Shown here piece after piece: positions 7,421 through 18,073 of a DNA stretch of 64,000 bases. The first letter of the stretch is position 1. Each line of letters starts with the position of its first letter. The DNA lies in NCBI GenBank assembly GCA_011390335.1, contig JAABSO010000016.1, forward strand, positions 22,956 through 86,955, given 5' to 3'. A program made the translations under genes and the position numbers. The stretch is from Desulfotignum sp. (GTDB taxonomy: Bacteria; Desulfobacterota; Desulfobacteria; Desulfobacterales; Desulfobacteraceae). Under the pieces are notes generated by a model, which was not told the origin of the DNA, made no database searches, and saw only the letters and a list, made by a program, of their open reading frames with translations.

Positions 7421-10400
7421 ATGTCGACTGAGCATCAAAATTTCACCATCGCTTTTGTCTGGCGGCCTGAGGAGATAACCCCGGCGGTGATTCAGATGGC
7501 TCAACAAACAGGGAGCAGTGCGATCTTTGATTTTTCCAGGGAAAAGAGAGTAGACGGTCTGTTTTCCTTCTTGAGAGAAAAAGACCCTGCCGGTCTTGTC
7601 ACGGATATCAAAATTTCTGCCCCTGTCTTGATGGATCCGTCTTTAGGGCGGTTATTAAAGAAAACAGGGAGTCATAACCTCTGGGTAGAGTGCCCCCGCG
7701 GGTTATCTTGCGAAGATACAGACCTCTTTTTAAAAAAACTGGGGGAAGTTTCGAAAAATTATGGCTGCTTTCCCATCACCGGGGACACCGCTCTCATAAC
7801 AAATATGCTGAAGGGCGGTTCAGGTATCGAACGCATCGTCCTGAAAGGATGTGAGGCCGCAGGATTCGTGGGCCGTGAGACAACCATGACGCTCTATTCC
7901 ATGGCCAGGGAAATACAACGATCCTCTGCAACGGCTTTTGATATTCTCATCTGGGGGGGCGTCTTTATCCCTGAAGCAGCCGCGGCCTTTCTGTCGACCG
8001 GGGCAGCCGGGGTCATTTTTGAGAGTATCCATTGGCTGACGGACAGGGTTGCTGTTGATGATTCCCAGCGGGAGCGGCTTGGCCGGCTGCGTCCGGATTC
8101 CACCGATCTGGTCGGCCTGGATGTGCAGGTTCCCTGCCGTCTATTCAACAAGGGAAACTCTCTGGCATTCAAGGAAATCAAGGCATACGAGAATGTGCTC
8201 TGGGGCGCAGCGGGCATTGAGGAAACCCGCCTCTCCTTTGCAAGCCGGGTGACTGCCGGGGCAGTTCATCCCCTGGAAAGCCGTTTCAGTCGGGACGAAA
8301 TTATTCCGCTGGGTGTGGAAGCCGCCTTTGCCGGGGCCTTTGTGAACCGTTTCGGGACCCGAACCGGGAAAGCGGTGAACGCTTTTATAAAAGAAATGCA
8401 TCATTTATGCAGCCTGGCTGAGGAAAAAAAGAATTGTTTTCTGGACAGTCCGGTGGCCAAAGAGATGGGAACCCTGTATCCCTTTATCCAGGGCGCCATG
8501 TCCTGGATCACGGATATCCCGGAGTTTGCCTTACAGATCGCTGATGCCGGTGGATTACCCACCATCGCCCTTGGCCTGATGGACGTAAAGACGCTTGAAC
8601 AAAAGCTGGGGACCCTGCCGCAGATCATGGGCACGCGCCCGTATGCCGTCAATGTGGTCTCTTTGGCGGAAAACCCTTTCAGGGAACTGCATCTGGCCTG
8701 GATAAAAAAGCACAGACCCCGTTTTGCGGTGATTGCAGGGGGGGACCTTTCCGCTGTCAGAGAATTGATGGCATGCGGCATCGATGTCATGTATATCGCT
8801 CCGGATGAAGCGATGTTGACCCTTGCCGTTGAAGCCGGCGTCCGGTATGTGATCTGTGAGGGTTATGAAGCTGGCGGCCATGTGGGGCCGCACAGCACAC
8901 TCACCCTTGCCCAGATGGTGCTGGATATGAAGCAGCGCACCCCATCCCTGTTTCAAAATTGCCGCATTATCCTTGCCGGAGGAATTTTCAACCGGGAAAC
9001 AGCGTTTATGGCGGCCATGCTTGGCGCGGACGCCATCCAGATGGGGACCGCCTATCTGGCCACACAGGAGATTATTGAAACAGGCGCCCTGTCCCCGCTT
9101 TATCAGCAGCAGATCCTGAAATCACCGCCGGCGGGAACCGTTGTTTCAGGCCGGGATTCCGGCCTCCGGGTACGGTCCTTGAGGACCCCGGGAATGGAAT
9201 CGATTTTATCTTTGGAAAGGGAGTTTGCAGCCGGGCTTCTAGACGAGACCTCTTTCAGGGAGAAAATGGAAAAAATGGCGGCCGGAAGCCTCTTCACGGC
9301 TGCAAGGGGAATGGACGGGCCGGGAGAGATAGTGCTGGATGAGCAAACCTGCCTGGAACGGGGACAATTCATGAGTGGTGCCTGCGCCGGCCTTATCCGG
9401 GACGTCGATCATCTTAAGTCCTTTCATCATGAACTGGCCCAGGGCCCTCTTTTTATGCATCAGCCGGCTGCAAAGTCAATGGAAACACCATTGAAAATGC
9501 CGGACTCAGAGGTCAAGAATACGCTGAAGCGGATCCCCCCCAAACAGGAAAATAAGGACAGGATTGCCATCACCGGCATGAGTATCGTGAATACCTTAGG
9601 GAAGAGTCCCGAGGAAATCTGGACGGCAAGCCTGGCCATGAAGAGCGGTATCACGGAAATTCCGCCGTCACGGTGGGATCACGCACTGTATTATGACCCC
9701 AAGCCCCATATTCCGGACAAGACCTATTGCAAGGTGGGCGCTTTTCTGGATTTTTCCATCGACCGCAATGAACTGGGGATTCCACCCCATGATTTTCGGA
9801 GCATGACCCAGGCCACGCGGATTTCCATGTGGCTTGCGGACAGGGCCATCCGGGCATCCGGCATCCTGACATCGGATATCCCGCGGGAGAGGATCGCCGT
9901 TCTCATTTCCCAGAATTCAGGAGAGGCGGCAGGGACGCTTCCTGATATCATTATCCGGGCATATGTGCACGACATCCTGGCTGACATCAAAAAGGCCGTG
10001 GATCTCACACCGGACCAACTGAACGCCATTGAACAGGAAATTAAATCCGGGCGCATGGCCCCGGACGACACCACACTGCTGGGCCGGCTCAACTGTGCAG
10101 CCGCGGGTTTTATCTGCAAGCAGTACGGGTTCATGGGGCCCAGCCATGCCGTCTCCGCAGCCTGCGCCACCTCACTGGTGGCACTTCACAGCGCCATCCA
10201 GATGATCCAAAACGGCATCATAGACGCCGCCGTCGTGGGAGGGGGAGAGGACACGCTCAGCCATTTGCATTTCCTGGAATTTTCCGCCCTGGACGCACTT
10301 TACGGGCTGTCCGGACGGGAAAGACCTCCCCGGGAAACCTCCTGCCCTTTTGATGCCCAAAGGGACGGCATGGTCCTGGGTGAAGGCGGCGCAATGATTG

Positions 10401-13400
10401 TGATCGAACGGGAGAGCCTGGCCCGGGCAAGAAAGGCCCTTGTTCATGCATATGTGACCGGCATGGGCGCCAGCAATAACCATCTGGGGATGGTGGAGTC
10501 CTCCAGTGTTTCTCAGCAGATGGCCATTCGCGCCTCTTTTAGAAAGACATCCTATGGACCTGATGCAGTCGATCTGGTGGAATGCCATGCCACAAGCACA
10601 AGGCAGGGAGACCTGGAAGAGGTCCGTGCCCTGAAGGCGTTTTATAATTCCTCCAGCCCCACCGTACTCACTGCATTTAAATCCCAGATCGGTCACACTT
10701 TAGGCGCCTCGGGTCTCAGCAGCCTCATTCGGGGGGTTACGGCCATGAAGGAGGGAATTTTCCCGCCCACCCTCAATTACAGGCATCCGGACCCGGAAAT
10801 CAATCTGGAAAAATCAGGTCTTATCATCTCTTCTGCGCCGCAAGATTGGAAAGGCCGCTCCGGCGGGCCCAGAAGAATGGAAGTCAACGCTTTCGGGTTT
10901 GGCGGTTCCAATTATGTGGTGCAGGTGGAGCAGGCCATGGACGAAATGGACACGGTCATGGTTTCACCCGGGACGCAACAGACGGCAAAGGTGCCGTCGC
11001 ATCAGAACCTGAAGGTTCCGCCCCTTGCACTTGTATTTCCCGGACAGGGGGCACAGTACAGCGGAATGGGACAAGAACTCTATACCTGCTTTCCCATCAT
11101 CAAAAAATGGATGGACCGGGCGGCAGCTGTTGCAGATTTCGATCTGCTTCACCTGATGTTCCATGATCAGGAAAAAAACCTTCAGAAGACCCGATGGCAG
11201 CAGCCTGCCATGTTTGCCCTGGAAAATGCCATGGCCCGATATCTCATCAGCCTCGGCATCCGTCCTGTGGCCATGGCCGGTCATAGTCTGGGCGAATTGA
11301 CCGCCTTGTGCCTGGCCGGTGTCTATTCCTTTGAGGACGGATTTCGCATCGTAAACAAGCGGGCCCTGTGCATGGATAAGGCCGCTGCCGCCAATATCGA
11401 TCCCGGTGTCATGGCAGCCACAGATGCACCCCTGGATCTTTTAAAAAAAATGATCAAAGATTACAGTGATATTCACATCGGCAATATCAATTCACCCCTT
11501 CAGACTGTTTTAAGCGGCAATACAGGCGCCGTCAAAGATTTTTGCAAAAAATTGAAGAAAATGGGCCACCGGACCACCCTTCTGCGGGTCAGCATGGCCT
11601 TTCACTCTCCTGCCATGCAGGTCATCCATGATGAACTTGCGGCATACATTGCCGCCATTGCATTTCATCCCCCACAGATTCCGGTCATCTCCAACACGAC
11701 CCGGATACCCTATCCGCCAGATCCCGATGAGATCAAAAAAATCCTCATGGCTCACCTGGAATCCACCGTCCATTGGATGGATAATGCCCGGTTTCTTTGG
11801 AATACCCACGGGGCAAGGCTTTTTGTTGAGGTGGGACCGGGTGACGTATTGGGCAATCTTATTGCAGACACGCTTCCCGGATCATCCTGTATCCAGACAT
11901 GTCTTCGCTCCGCAGAGGCATCGACCTTCAAGGAAGCACTTGCCCGGCTTTTTGCGCAAGGGCAGCTTAAGGAAGAGGGAGTGCCTATAGGCGGTCCCCG
12001 TCCGGCACCCAAAAAGGCGCCGGAATCTCTTCAAATCAGCCAGGCATCGGCCATAGGGCCGCAAAAACCCCTGCATCCGGATACAAATCCCATGGAACAG
12101 ATCATTCAAAGGGAAATCAACCGGTTCGTGATGGAGAACTCGGGCCAGTTTCTTAAGTCCAATATCTTGGAAGCCATCCGCCAGGAATTGAACCCGAAAT
12201 TCAAAGAAGGTGATTTGTCACGTGTTATCAAATCCATGTTTGGCGGATTTGAGTATCCTGAAGGATTAAAACAGATCGTTCCAGTATCTGTTGAACCATC
12301 CGGTGCTGCTGCAGGGGATGAAGATCTCATGGAGAGGCTGATTCGAATCATTATGGATGCCACAGGATATGATAGAGACGAGATCCAGCCCGCTATGGAC
12401 CTGAGGAAAGACCTTTCCATCCGGTCCAGCCGCCTGCCCATCATCATGGACGCAGCAGAACGCCAGTTCGGGATCACTATCGAATTGGAGGATTTTATAG
12501 ATGTCCGTACCGTAAAGGACATCGCTGAAGGGATCTCCAGGTTAACTGCCGGACAGAAAGGCAGCGGCCTTAATACGGCTGCTGAGGCACTTGACCCAAA
12601 CCCCATGCAGGATAAACGCGAAAACGGCTCAAAGGATGAGGCAAGCCTGAACCGGCTCGTATTCGAGCACGCAGCAATTGAGCCAAAGAATTCTGTTCCC
12701 CTGGAATTAAACCCGGGCGAATCCGTCCTTATCCTTTCACCTGACGGGGATGACAAGATTGCCGAACGCGCAGGGAATATTCTCCTAACAGACTACGGCG
12801 TTACCCTTTTTCCAATGGGATTCATGCAGGAAATCCCGGATTCCGGCAAAGCGGGTCACGACATCAGAACCAAAAACGGCACATTGGGGGCTATAGATAC
12901 AATTGGCAACCTGGTTCCTGTTTCCGGGATGGTCATCATCCTCGGCCGGGGAGGACCGATAAAATTGGGTAGCATGACGGATGTTTCTCAGCTTCTTAAA
13001 GGATTTTTTCTCCTCCTGAAGGCATTTCTTGAATCTTCGGCTAAAAAATTCATCGTGCTGATTCATTCTGCTGAAGATACCGGAACGTCTGTTCAGTTGC
13101 TGGCGGAGGGGATGCTCGGGCTATTCTTAAGCGCTGCCCGGGAATACCCGTCCGTCCAGTTCCGCACACTGGAAATCCAAGAAGATACCGATCTTCAAAA
13201 AGCCATGCGTCAGGCCCTGGATAGAGGATGTGCAGTGGTGGAGATGATGCATCGTGATGGAAAAGTCCTCACGTCAGAGGGACATTTGGCCCCGTCGGTT
13301 TACAAGGGTTCATCAGATCTGAATCTATGCCCCGGAGATGTTGTCGTCATATCCGGGGGCGCAACCGGTATCAGCTCCCACCTGGCCCGTGGTCTTGCTC

Positions 13401-15103
13401 CTTTCATGCCCCGCTTGGTCTTTCTGGGGAGGACGGTTCTTGATCCGGAAAGTGATCCGGCAGACCCTTTTGCTGAACACGCATCTTCCGGGGCGGTCAC
13501 GATTGATTCCAGGGCATCGGAGATTACCCGGACCCTGGCGGATTTGCACGCTTCAGGGATTGAGGCCGTCTACCATACCTGCGATGTGACCGACCCTGAG
13601 GCGGTTCAGGCTGTCCTGGAAGCGGTGATCCACCGTTACGGCAGAATCGACGGGATCATTCACAGTGCCGGTATTCTCAGAGACGGTCCCGTAAGCCGTA
13701 TGACCCGGGATGATTTTTCCATGGTCACGGATGTTAAATTCTCAGGCGCCTGGAATCTGTACTTATCTGCCAAAAATGCCGGCTTGAAGTTTTTTGTGGG
13801 TCTTTCCTCGGCAGCCGCAATCCAGGGGAATCCCGGACAGGCAAATTACACTGCGGCCAACCGGATGATGTCTGCATTGCTCAGGCATCTTGGCCGGGAA
13901 AACAAGGCTGTCCGCTTCAAAGCCCTGATGCTCCCCCCTGTCCAGGGGGCAGGCATGGCAGATGATCCGGAAATCCAGGCATTGCTGAAACAAAAAGGGG
14001 TTGCATATATTCATGTGAATGCGCTTGCAGGACTTTTCTGCCGGGAACTCTTTCTATCCCCGGCCGAAGACCATTGGGTGATGTTCATGAAAAAACTGCC
14101 GTCTGTGAAAACGGTATTGTTCAATGACAGCACCCCTTCTTTGCCTGGTGGAGATCTGGATTCCGGCTTCTTGTCCTTCAAACCCGGGGACTTTCCCATG
14201 ATCGAAAAGATTTTAACCCTGGACCTTTGTCAGGAAGAACTGGAAGCCTGCCGCTCCTTCTCCCTGGAAAAAGATCTCTGGATGACTGATCACAGGCCTT
14301 TCAAGTTCATCAAGCATCCCATTGTATCGGCCACCATGGTTCTGGAAACCTTTATGGAAGCGGCCCGGATACTGTATCCCCACCTTCAGGTGCAAGGCGT
14401 CCGAAAAGTCCGGCTCATGGACATGATTGAATGCCGGCCGGGGATTCCGAGACCGGCCCGGATTTCCTGTTGCAGGGCTGGTGACAGCCTTCGGGAGGTA
14501 TTGTGCGACACCTCCCTGTCGGCACAGGAGATCTCCCCGACCGGGAGATTGACTGAACACTTTGCCCTGCAATGCAGCGGCCAGGTGATCCTTGACAGCG
14601 GAGGAGAAATGCCCAAGCAAGGGTTCCTGGATTTTCCCATCCGGCCGGACGAGCTTAGAACACGGCCCATGAACCGTAAAAAAGTACTGAAATGGTACAA
14701 AGACCGCAGTGGTCTCGGCGGCCGATACCGGGTGATAGAATTCCTTGACGGTACAGGTCCGGGCGTCATACGGGGCCGGACCATCTATCCTGCGACATGT
14801 GACTTTGCAAATCTCGTGAACGTAAAATACCAATATTCCCCCTATCTTTTCGAGGCGCTTTTGCAGTTGGTGTGCTGTCACATTGCTGTAACGGATCCAT
14901 CAGAGCCCCGGTCCATGATTCCCCTGGAAATCGGGGAGATGCGGTGTTTCAGAAAAGTTGGGACAGGGGAAAAGATAACGCTGGAAGCCCGGTTGCGGGC
15001 ACAAACCGATGAAGTGCTCACCTGGGACACCAGAGGGCTCGATGATCAGGGCGAAACCCTGATGCAGATTTCCGGGTTGCAGATGAAATGGATTTCAGAC
15101 TGA
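7421..15103 (+). CDS. Iterative type I PKS with N-terminal NPD-type enoylreductase
   Basis: This 2,560-residue megasynthase has these domains in order. Residues 1-330 are a degenerate nitronate-monooxygenase-like barrel. Residues 340-670 are a second, intact-looking one (GAMSWITDIPEF, CEGYEAGGHVGP, ILAGGIF), the FabK/PfaD type of enoylreductase. The KS (about 700-1170) has Cys915, His1056 and His1092. The AT (about 1200-1500) has GHSLGE with Ser1289. One ACP (about 1620-1710) has candidate Ser1669. The KR (about 1960-2230) has GGATGI and SSAAAIQGNPGQANY. A C-terminal hot-dog DH (2270-2560) has DHRPFKFIKHPIV. It could therefore make a fully or partly reduced chain iteratively, as PUFA and glycolipid synthases do. 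No thioesterase is present, so release must use a partner. Product unknown. Confidence 0.9.
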   Translation: MSTEHQNFTIAFVWRPEEITPAVIQMAQQTGSSAIFDFSREKRVDGLFSFLREKDPAGLVTDIKISAPVLMDPSLGRLLKKTGSHNLWVECPRGLSCEDTDLFLKKLGEVSKNYGCFPITGDTALITNMLKGGSGIERIVLKGCEAAGFVGRETTMTLYSMAREIQRSSATAFDILIWGGVFIPEAAAAFLSTGAAGVIFESIHWLTDRVAVDDSQRERLGRLRPDSTDLVGLDVQVPCRLFNKGNSLAFKEIKAYENVLWGAAGIEETRLSFASRVTAGAVHPLESRFSRDEIIPLGVEAAFAGAFVNRFGTRTGKAVNAFIKEMHHLCSLAEEKKNCFLDSPVAKEMGTLYPFIQGAMSWITDIPEFALQIADAGGLPTIALGLMDVKTLEQKLGTLPQIMGTRPYAVNVVSLAENPFRELHLAWIKKHRPRFAVIAGGDLSAVRELMACGIDVMYIAPDEAMLTLAVEAGVRYVICEGYEAGGHVGPHSTLTLAQMVLDMKQRTPSLFQNCRIILAGGIFNRETAFMAAMLGADAIQMGTAYLATQEIIETGALSPLYQQQILKSPPAGTVVSGRDSGLRVRSLRTPGMESILSLEREFAAGLLDETSFREKMEKMAAGSLFTAARGMDGPGEIVLDEQTCLERGQFMSGACAGLIRDVDHLKSFHHELAQGPLFMHQPAAKSMETPLKMPDSEVKNTLKRIPPKQENKDRIAITGMSIVNTLGKSPEEIWTASLAMKSGITEIPPSRWDHALYYDPKPHIPDKTYCKVGAFLDFSIDRNELGIPPHDFRSMTQATRISMWLADRAIRASGILTSDIPRERIAVLISQNSGEAAGTLPDIIIRAYVHDILADIKKAVDLTPDQLNAIEQEIKSGRMAPDDTTLLGRLNCAAAGFICKQYGFMGPSHAVSAACATSLVALHSAIQMIQNGIIDAAVVGGGEDTLSHLHFLEFSALDALYGLSGRERPPRETSCPFDAQRDGMVLGEGGAMIVIERESLARARKALVHAYVTGMGASNNHLGMVESSSVSQQMAIRASFRKTSYGPDAVDLVECHATSTRQGDLEEVRALKAFYNSSSPTVLTAFKSQIGHTLGASGLSSLIRGVTAMKEGIFPPTLNYRHPDPEINLEKSGLIISSAPQDWKGRSGGPRRMEVNAFGFGGSNYVVQVEQAMDEMDTVMVSPGTQQTAKVPSHQNLKVPPLALVFPGQGAQYSGMGQELYTCFPIIKKWMDRAAAVADFDLLHLMFHDQEKNLQKTRWQQPAMFALENAMARYLISLGIRPVAMAGHSLGELTALCLAGVYSFEDGFRIVNKRALCMDKAAAANIDPGVMAATDAPLDLLKKMIKDYSDIHIGNINSPLQTVLSGNTGAVKDFCKKLKKMGHRTTLLRVSMAFHSPAMQVIHDELAAYIAAIAFHPPQIPVISNTTRIPYPPDPDEIKKILMAHLESTVHWMDNARFLWNTHGARLFVEVGPGDVLGNLIADTLPGSSCIQTCLRSAEASTFKEALARLFAQGQLKEEGVPIGGPRPAPKKAPESLQISQASAIGPQKPLHPDTNPMEQIIQREINRFVMENSGQFLKSNILEAIRQELNPKFKEGDLSRVIKSMFGGFEYPEGLKQIVPVSVEPSGAAAGDEDLMERLIRIIMDATGYDRDEIQPAMDLRKDLSIRSSRLPIIMDAAERQFGITIELEDFIDVRTVKDIAEGISRLTAGQKGSGLNTAAEALDPNPMQDKRENGSKDEASLNRLVFEHAAIEPKNSVPLELNPGESVLILSPDGDDKIAERAGNILLTDYGVTLFPMGFMQEIPDSGKAGHDIRTKNGTLGAIDTIGNLVPVSGMVIILGRGGPIKLGSMTDVSQLLKGFFLLLKAFLESSAKKFIVLIHSAEDTGTSVQLLAEGMLGLFLSAAREYPSVQFRTLEIQEDTDLQKAMRQALDRGCAVVEMMHRDGKVLTSEGHLAPSVYKGSSDLNLCPGDVVVISGGATGISSHLARGLAPFMPRLVFLGRTVLDPESDPADPFAEHASSGAVTIDSRASEITRTLADLHASGIEAVYHTCDVTDPEAVQAVLEAVIHRYGRIDGIIHSAGILRDGPVSRMTRDDFSMVTDVKFSGAWNLYLSAKNAGLKFFVGLSSAAAIQGNPGQANYTAANRMMSALLRHLGRENKAVRFKALMLPPVQGAGMADDPEIQALLKQKGVAYIHVNALAGLFCRELFLSPAEDHWVMFMKKLPSVKTVLFNDSTPSLPGGDLDSGFLSFKPGDFPMIEKILTLDLCQEELEACRSFSLEKDLWMTDHRPFKFIKHPIVSATMVLETFMEAARILYPHLQVQGVRKVRLMDMIECRPGIPRPARISCCRAGDSLREVLCDTSLSAQEISPTGRLTEHFALQCSGQVILDSGGEMPKQGFLDFPIRPDELRTRPMNRKKVLKWYKDRSGLGGRYRVIEFLDGTGPGVIRGRTIYPATCDFANLVNVKYQYSPYLFEALLQLVCCHIAVTDPSEPRSMIPLEIGEMRCFRKVGTGEKITLEARLRAQTDEVLTWDTRGLDDQGETLMQISGLQMKWISD

Positions 15104-15147
15104 TCCTGAAGGGGTATAGAAGATTACAAATAAAAACAGGAGCGGAT

Positions 15148-15993
15148 ATGGGAATGGACAATCAGGAATTAACCGTTCAAACGGTAAATTTTTCCCATGG
15201 AAAAGGCCCTGTCTTCTATGCATCGCAGCCCTGCTGGCCAATGGCGGGCCAAATACCGACAGGGCGTGGGAAGAACGGGCCGGGCCAAAAACAGCATTTG
15301 ATTTCCAGACTGTGGGATCACCTTGTCGCTGTGAAGAATCCGTTTTGCAGGCAAATTCCAGACAACCAGGGCCCTTTCCCCGTCCAGGTCGGCCAGTTCA
15401 TCCGGGTCATCCAAGGCCCTCTTGGCAGGCCCCAACTCCTGCTGGGGGATCATATGGGCCCGGCAATCTCTTTTTGCGCAAGCTCCCAAAACCTCTGGGC
15501 CGCGCTTTGTGGAGATGCGCATGATATCGGTATTGATGTTGCACAAAGCCATGAATTCCAGGGCAAATACCCTTTTTACCGGGTTTTTCACCCCCGGGAA
15601 CTTTCGCATGCCTTGAAATCGGCAGAAAAAGATTTGAAAAAGGCAGCGGCCTTGCTCTGGTCTGTCAAGGAAGCCGCTGCAAAGGCCCTGGGATGCGGCT
15701 TTCATCTTGTGGACCCGCTACAGGTGATTGTTTATCCGTCAACAGGCGAGGCCACGGGAGGGGCCGCATGGACAGGGGCAAAGGAAAACTGCATATATGA
15801 TTTTCCGGTAGGGTTATCGAAAAAGGCGGTAAAACGATTTCCCATGGCGCAGGGCCGGTCCTTACGGGTCCGTTCGATCTGCCAGGGAAAAATGTGGCTT
15901 TCCATTGCCCTGCTGCAACGGCAGTCTTACCAGGGTGACGGGCCAGGCCGGCCGGTGTCCCAATCCCCAAAGATACAAACTGGAGAGGCATGA
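15148..15993 (+). CDS. 4'-phosphopantetheinyl transferase, Sfp-like
   Basis: This protein of about 281 residues carries the two Sfp-superfamily signatures, GIDVA (Asp130) and WSVKEAAAKALG (Lys174, Glu175). It should convert the PKS ACP serine from apo to holo form using CoA. The second acidic residue of the usual GIDxE motif is Ala132 here, which may affect Mg2+ binding. I chose the ATG at 15148, after ACAGGAGCGGAT; an ATG at 15088 overlaps the PKS end but has no such site. Its last codon overlaps the next gene as ATGA. Confidence 0.8.
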   Translation: MGMDNQELTVQTVNFSHGKGPVFYASQPCWPMAGQIPTGRGKNGPGQKQHLISRLWDHLVAVKNPFCRQIPDNQGPFPVQVGQFIRVIQGPLGRPQLLLGDHMGPAISFCASSQNLWAALCGDAHDIGIDVAQSHEFQGKYPFYRVFHPRELSHALKSAEKDLKKAAALLWSVKEAAAKALGCGFHLVDPLQVIVYPSTGEATGGAAWTGAKENCIYDFPVGLSKKAVKRFPMAQGRSLRVRSICQGKMWLSIALLQRQSYQGDGPGRPVSQSPKIQTGEA

Positions 15994-16943
15994 CCAAAAA
16001 CAGTGAATATGCCATTGAAGTCAATAACCTGACCAAGCGTTACAAGGATTTGTCAGCGGTTGACAACATATCGTTTACCGTCGAAAGGGGTGAGGTTTTT
16101 GCCCTGCTGGGCCCCAACGGGGCAGGCAAGACCACGACCGTCGAGATCCTCAATACCATCCGAAAACCCACGTCCGGCAAAGTGATTCTTCTTGGAATGG
16201 ATGTCACCGAAAAAAAGTATGATATCATCCCCCGCATCGGGGTCCTTCCCCAGGGATTTAGCTCCTTTGACCGGATAACGGTCAAAGAGACCCTGCAGTA
16301 TTACTCCAGGCTTTTTTGCCGGAAAAAACCCGATATCCAGGGGCTGATGAAACTTGTGAACCTGAAAGACAAGGCCGGAGTACAATATAAGAATCTTTCC
16401 GGAGGGCTGAAACAGCGCCTCGGCATCGCGGTTGCCCTGGTGAACGACCCTGAAATCGTGTTTCTGGACGAGCCCACAACAGGGCTCGACCCCCTGGCGC
16501 GACGCGCGATGTGGGAAGTTCTTTGGGGCCTTAAGAAAAAGGGAAAGACCCTGTTTCTCACCACCCACTACATGGAGGAGGCAGAGTTTCTTGCAGACAC
16601 GGTTGCCATCGTAAAAAAAGGAAAAATTTTTGCCATGGGCTCCCCCGGGGACCTCATAGAAAGTAATGCCGATTATCTGGTCGTCATGCTGAAGTCTGTG
16701 GATGAAACTGTTTTTGACATCGTTAAAAAAATGGGGTTTTCACCGGGCTATGACAGCCACGGGGATATCACGGTCCGGCTTACACATGCGGACGACGTTC
16801 GCAGGATTCTCAACGCCGTCAGGGACGGCGGGGCGTCGTTTACCGGTCTGAACGTCCGCAAGCCCAATCTGGAAGCGGTCTTCCTCAAACTGACCGATGA
16901 CACTTTTTTGGAAAACTTTGTCGGTGTAGAGGAGGCACAATGA
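15990..16943 (+). CDS. ABC exporter ATPase, DrrA-type
   Basis: This 317-residue ATPase has Walker A GPNGAGKTT, signature LSGGLKQRLG and Walker B IVFLDEPTTGLDP. The C-terminal extension is typical of DrrA/CcmA-type daunorubicin/lipid exporters. The start overlaps the PPTase stop (ATGA) and the stop overlaps the permease start, so synthesis of all three is coupled. With the permease it probably exports or flips the PKS-derived product. Confidence 0.88.
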   Translation: MTKNSEYAIEVNNLTKRYKDLSAVDNISFTVERGEVFALLGPNGAGKTTTVEILNTIRKPTSGKVILLGMDVTEKKYDIIPRIGVLPQGFSSFDRITVKETLQYYSRLFCRKKPDIQGLMKLVNLKDKAGVQYKNLSGGLKQRLGIAVALVNDPEIVFLDEPTTGLDPLARRAMWEVLWGLKKKGKTLFLTTHYMEEAEFLADTVAIVKKGKIFAMGSPGDLIESNADYLVVMLKSVDETVFDIVKKMGFSPGYDSHGDITVRLTHADDVRRILNAVRDGGASFTGLNVRKPNLEAVFLKLTDDTFLENFVGVEEAQ

Positions 16944-18073
16944 ACCTGCAGATCATCCATACCAATATCATTTGGGCAAATATCATTGTGAGCATCAAGA
17001 GCTTCTACCGGGAGAAGACGGTGGTATTTTTCAGGATTGCCTTTCCGGTCATCCTGATACTCGTATTCGGCACCATTTTCATGGAAAGAGACAATGAAAT
17101 TTTTGAGTTGAGCATTCAGGATCTGGACCAGACAACGTCATCCGAACAACTCGCGGCGGCTATCGGTCTCAGCAAAAGATTCAAGATCACACAGGTCTCT
17201 CCTGACGCGGATGCCAAACAGTATGCCAGGGACAACAAGCTGAATCTGATTGTCATTATTCCCAAAAATTTTGAAATGTCTCTCATTGAAAAAATGGCGG
17301 ATGACAACTTTGAAACACCCGTCACCCTCACCAAAATATACGACCCCGGCTCCTTTGGGGTGACCACCAAAATAGGGGTGCTGGACATGGTGCTGGCCAA
17401 GATAAACCAGGAAATGTCCGGGAAACCGCCGCTCATCGCATCGGAACCGGTATCCATACTTAAAAAGAAATACCGGTTCATCGAATTCTTTGTCCCCGGA
17501 ATCATCGCCATGGCAGTGATGACGGCAAGCCTGTTCGGTACAGTGAACGTCAATGCCGAACTTTTGCAAAAAGGTGTCATCAGAAAGCTTTCCACCACCC
17601 CCATCACCCGGATTGACTGGATCCTGTCAAACGTATTGTACCAGTTCATTCTTGCGGTTGTGTCCACAGCGGTGATGCTGCTGGTGAGCTATGCCGTGTT
17701 TAGCGTCAGTCTTGAGATCAATGTCTGGCTTGTGGTGTTTGTCGCCCTGGATGTATTTGCATTTGTCGGACTCGGCATGATTCTTACCCGCGTGGCCAGG
17801 GAGGCTGAAAGTGCCTCGGCCGCGGCCGATGCCCTTATGTTTCCCATGATGTTCCTCTCAGGAACATTTTTTCCTGTGGAGATGATGCCTGAATTTTTGC
17901 AGACGTTTGCCAGGATTCTGCCGCTGTATTATGTGAACGAGGGGCTCAGGGCAGCCATGGTCGCTGTGGATCATGCAGCTGCCCTGAAAAGCGCCTTGAT
18001 CATCGGTGCTTTTGCCTCAGTGGTATTTGTTTTCGGCATCATGATAACAAACTTGGGCGGAGAGACCACATGA
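16940..18073 (+). CDS. ABC-2 type exporter permease
   Basis: This 377-residue permease has an N-terminal membrane helix (residues 28-47), a periplasmic loop to about 180, and five more hydrophobic segments ending near residue 372. That is the ABC-2/DrrB-like arrangement. It overlaps the ATPase and the radical SAM gene by 4 bases each. It forms the membrane half of the exporter in the PKS operon; the cargo is inferred from context. Confidence 0.87.
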   Translation: MNLQIIHTNIIWANIIVSIKSFYREKTVVFFRIAFPVILILVFGTIFMERDNEIFELSIQDLDQTTSSEQLAAAIGLSKRFKITQVSPDADAKQYARDNKLNLIVIIPKNFEMSLIEKMADDNFETPVTLTKIYDPGSFGVTTKIGVLDMVLAKINQEMSGKPPLIASEPVSILKKKYRFIEFFVPGIIAMAVMTASLFGTVNVNAELLQKGVIRKLSTTPITRIDWILSNVLYQFILAVVSTAVMLLVSYAVFSVSLEINVWLVVFVALDVFAFVGLGMILTRVAREAESASAAADALMFPMMFLSGTFFPVEMMPEFLQTFARILPLYYVNEGLRAAMVAVDHAAALKSALIIGAFASVVFVFGIMITNLGGETT

